From: Dehalococcoidia bacterium | GTDB taxonomy: Bacteria > Chloroflexota > Dehalococcoidia > GIF9 > AB-539-J10 | Assembly: GCA_023128875.1 (NCBI GenBank) | Contig: JAGMDB010000020.1 | Span: 1 to 6,760, forward strand | DNA length: 6,760 nucleotides | Direction of reading: 5' to 3' | Shown: in pieces, positions 5,818-6,760 of the stretch | How the letters are laid out: each line of letters starts with the position of its first letter | Numbering within the stretch: the stretch's first letter is position 1 | Notes under the pieces: generated by a model | Told to the model about the DNA's origin: nothing | Database searches by the model: none | Seen by the model: the letters and a program-made list of their open reading frames with translations, nothing else | Made by a program: the position numbers and the translations under genes

Positions 5818-6513
5818 ATGAGTTTGCCAGGCCACCTTTATGAATTACAGCAACTCGATAGCGAACTGCAAAAGAACCGACAGCTTACAGACGAGATTAC
5901 CCATCAGCTAAACGAAAACAGCGCTTTAGTGACAGCCGAATCTGAACTTGCCTCACAAAAACAGCAACTAATAGAGTGGAAAAGAGAGCAAAAGAACACT
6001 GAATGGGAGCTAGAAGACCAGCAAGAGAAGCTTAGTCAGGTCAACAACAAACTTTACGGTGGCGCGGTTCAGAACCCTAAGGAACTGGTCAACCTCAAAC
6101 GTGAAGCTGAAAACCTCAAGGGCAAGCTTGGCGCAAAAGAAGACGAGCTGTTAGAGTTAATGAGCCGGGTAGAGGGAATGGAAGCCAGGGTAAAAATTAG
6201 CAGCGGAGAGTTTAAGGAGTTGAAGCAAGAGTGGCAACAGAAACAAGAAGCCCTTGCTCAGAGAAAAATGGAGACTGAAACCGTACTTAGCAATCTGAGT
6301 AAAAACCGTCAAGAGCTGGCACAACAAATCAGTCCAGCAATTCTTAACCTGTATGAGCACATTAAGCTAACAAAGGGACAAGCTATAGCTAAAGTAGCAC
6401 AAGGGAAATGTCAAGGATGCTATATCACCTTGCCCACAAGTCAATGGCAAAAGGCTAAGGCTGGCGACTTAGTTCAATGCAGTAGTTGCACCAGAATATT
6501 GTACGTGGAATAG
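5818..6513 (+). CDS. C4-type zinc-ribbon coiled-coil protein (COG1579 / CdsZ-like)
   Basis: A 231-residue protein. Residues about 5-185 are almost all heptad-like, charged and Gln-rich coiled coil, interrupted by the family's conserved LYGGAVQNPKEL turn at 79-90. The C-terminus is a zinc ribbon with ligands C198, C201 (GKCQGC), C221 and C224 (QCSSC). This is the architecture of COG1579 proteins, proposed nucleic-acid-binding or regulatory factors of poorly known role. No good ribosome site precedes the ATG, but the N-terminal sequence (LYELQQLDSEL) matches the family start. It is the last coding gene before rnpB, and a COG1579 gene next to rnpB or an RNase H gene is, as I recall, common in several bacterial phyla. 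This hints at an RNA-processing connection, by inference only. Confidence 0.9.
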   Translation: MSLPGHLYELQQLDSELQKNRQLTDEITHQLNENSALVTAESELASQKQQLIEWKREQKNTEWELEDQQEKLSQVNNKLYGGAVQNPKELVNLKREAENLKGKLGAKEDELLELMSRVEGMEARVKISSGEFKELKQEWQQKQEALAQRKMETETVLSNLSKNRQELAQQISPAILNLYEHIKLTKGQAIAKVAQGKCQGCYITLPTSQWQKAKAGDLVQCSSCTRILYVE

Positions 6514-6563
6514 CCCTGAAATGATAGGGATTGCTATCGCCCTGAGTGCTAGCGCAAAGTCTT

Positions 6564-6617
6564 CAGATTCCCCGTGGAGTCTGTCCTGAGCAGAGTTAGG
6601 TTTTTCCCTATGCTCAG
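6564..6617. repeat. Two hairpins in the spacer ahead of rnpB (interspersed repeat-like)
   Basis: CAGATTCC (6564-6571) pairs with GGAGTCTG (6576-6583), eight pairs with one G-T, around CCGT. Directly after, CTGAGCA (6586-6592) pairs with TGCTCAG (6611-6617), with an inner TAGG/CCTA step. The wording (TCCTGAGC...GCTCAGAATAACA) resembles a short interspersed repeat I recall from Chloroflexota and other environmental genomes. It may also end transcription of the upstream gene, although no proper T-run follows. Confidence 0.45.
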
Positions 6618-6631
6618 AATAACAAAGGGAT

Positions 6632-6658
6632 TTGACCTTCACCTTCGTTAGCTATAAA
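6632..6658 (+). promoter_or_regulatory. Probable rnpB promoter
   Basis: TTGACC (6632-6637) and TATAAA (6653-6658) are separated by 15 bases; an overlapping TAAACT (6655-6660) gives the ideal 17. Transcription would start near 6665, where the RNase P RNA is expected to begin. The -35 is identical to that proposed for htpX. Confidence 0.5.
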
Positions 6659-6664
6659 CTAGTG

Positions 6665-6760
6665 TTGGGCAAGTAAACCGGGTGACCGCTGTGTACCTGA
6701 CGTGCATAGAGGAAAGTCCGAGCTCCACCGAGCAAGGTGCTGGGTAACACCCAGGAGGGG
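6665..6760 (+). ncRNA. rnpB: RNase P RNA, type A, 5' part (cut by the window end)
   Basis: This is the catalytic RNA that removes 5' leaders from tRNA precursors. The universally conserved GAGGAAAGTCC (CR-I, P4 strand) is at 6709-6719, followed by GAGCTCC. Before it, a P3 stem can be drawn: CTGTGTAC (6689-6696) with GTGCATAG (6702-6709), eight pairs including two wobbles. After it, GGTGCTGGGTAACACCCAG holds the P8-like hairpin CTGGG (6740-6744) / CCCAG (6750-6754) with loop TAACA, very close to the E. coli arrangement. The exact 5' end is an estimate from the promoter; the remaining roughly three quarters of the gene lie beyond the window. Confidence 0.93.

Noticed and set aside
1..6760. CRISPR array, tRNA, riboswitch or mobile element
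   Set aside because: No regularly spaced repeats, no tRNA-like cloverleaf, no recognisable aptamer core and no transposase or integrase frame were seen.

Overview
The window is a chromosomal segment of an anaerobic-looking bacterium of moderate GC. The sulfate adenylyltransferase C-terminus, the EF-hand-bearing HtpX, a COG1579 zinc-ribbon protein directly ahead of a bacterial type-A RNase P RNA, and short GC-rich palindromes between genes recall Chloroflexota (Dehalococcoidia-like) genomes. That placement is an inference from memory and was not tested by any search. There is no phage, insertion sequence, CRISPR array or tRNA.

Left block (1-2018, + strand): the 3' end of a sulfate adenylyltransferase gene (sat), then a TauE/SafE-type membrane transporter, then a small three-helix membrane protein five bases further on. 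Together these look like a sulfur operon: ATP sulfurylase activates sulfate, and the membrane pair plausibly moves a sulfur oxyanion.

Middle block (2174-3446, - strand, converging on the first): birA, a biotin ligase with an N-terminal winged-helix repressor domain, followed one base later by a small two-helix hydrophobic ORF. The birA upstream DNA carries an inverted repeat of the BirA-box type lying between a TTGACA -35 and the start codon. This suggests autoregulation and favours the ATG at 3377 over longer starts.

The birA-htpX gap (3378-3720) holds the birA operator/promoter, two GC-rich hairpins and a good sigma70-type promoter for htpX.

Right block (3721-6513, + strand): htpX (M48 membrane metalloprotease with an inserted EF-hand loop), a small NfeD-like membrane protein, a metallo-beta-lactamase-fold hydrolase overlapping it by 11 bases, and a coiled-coil C4 zinc-ribbon protein. 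The first two suggest membrane-protein quality control. The last is followed by a hairpin-rich spacer, a promoter and the 5' end of the RNase P RNA gene (rnpB), which runs off the window.

No clearly new system is present. The points most worth a second look are the birA operator, the EF-hand inside HtpX, the sat-linked TauE plus small membrane protein pair, and the intergenic palindromes.
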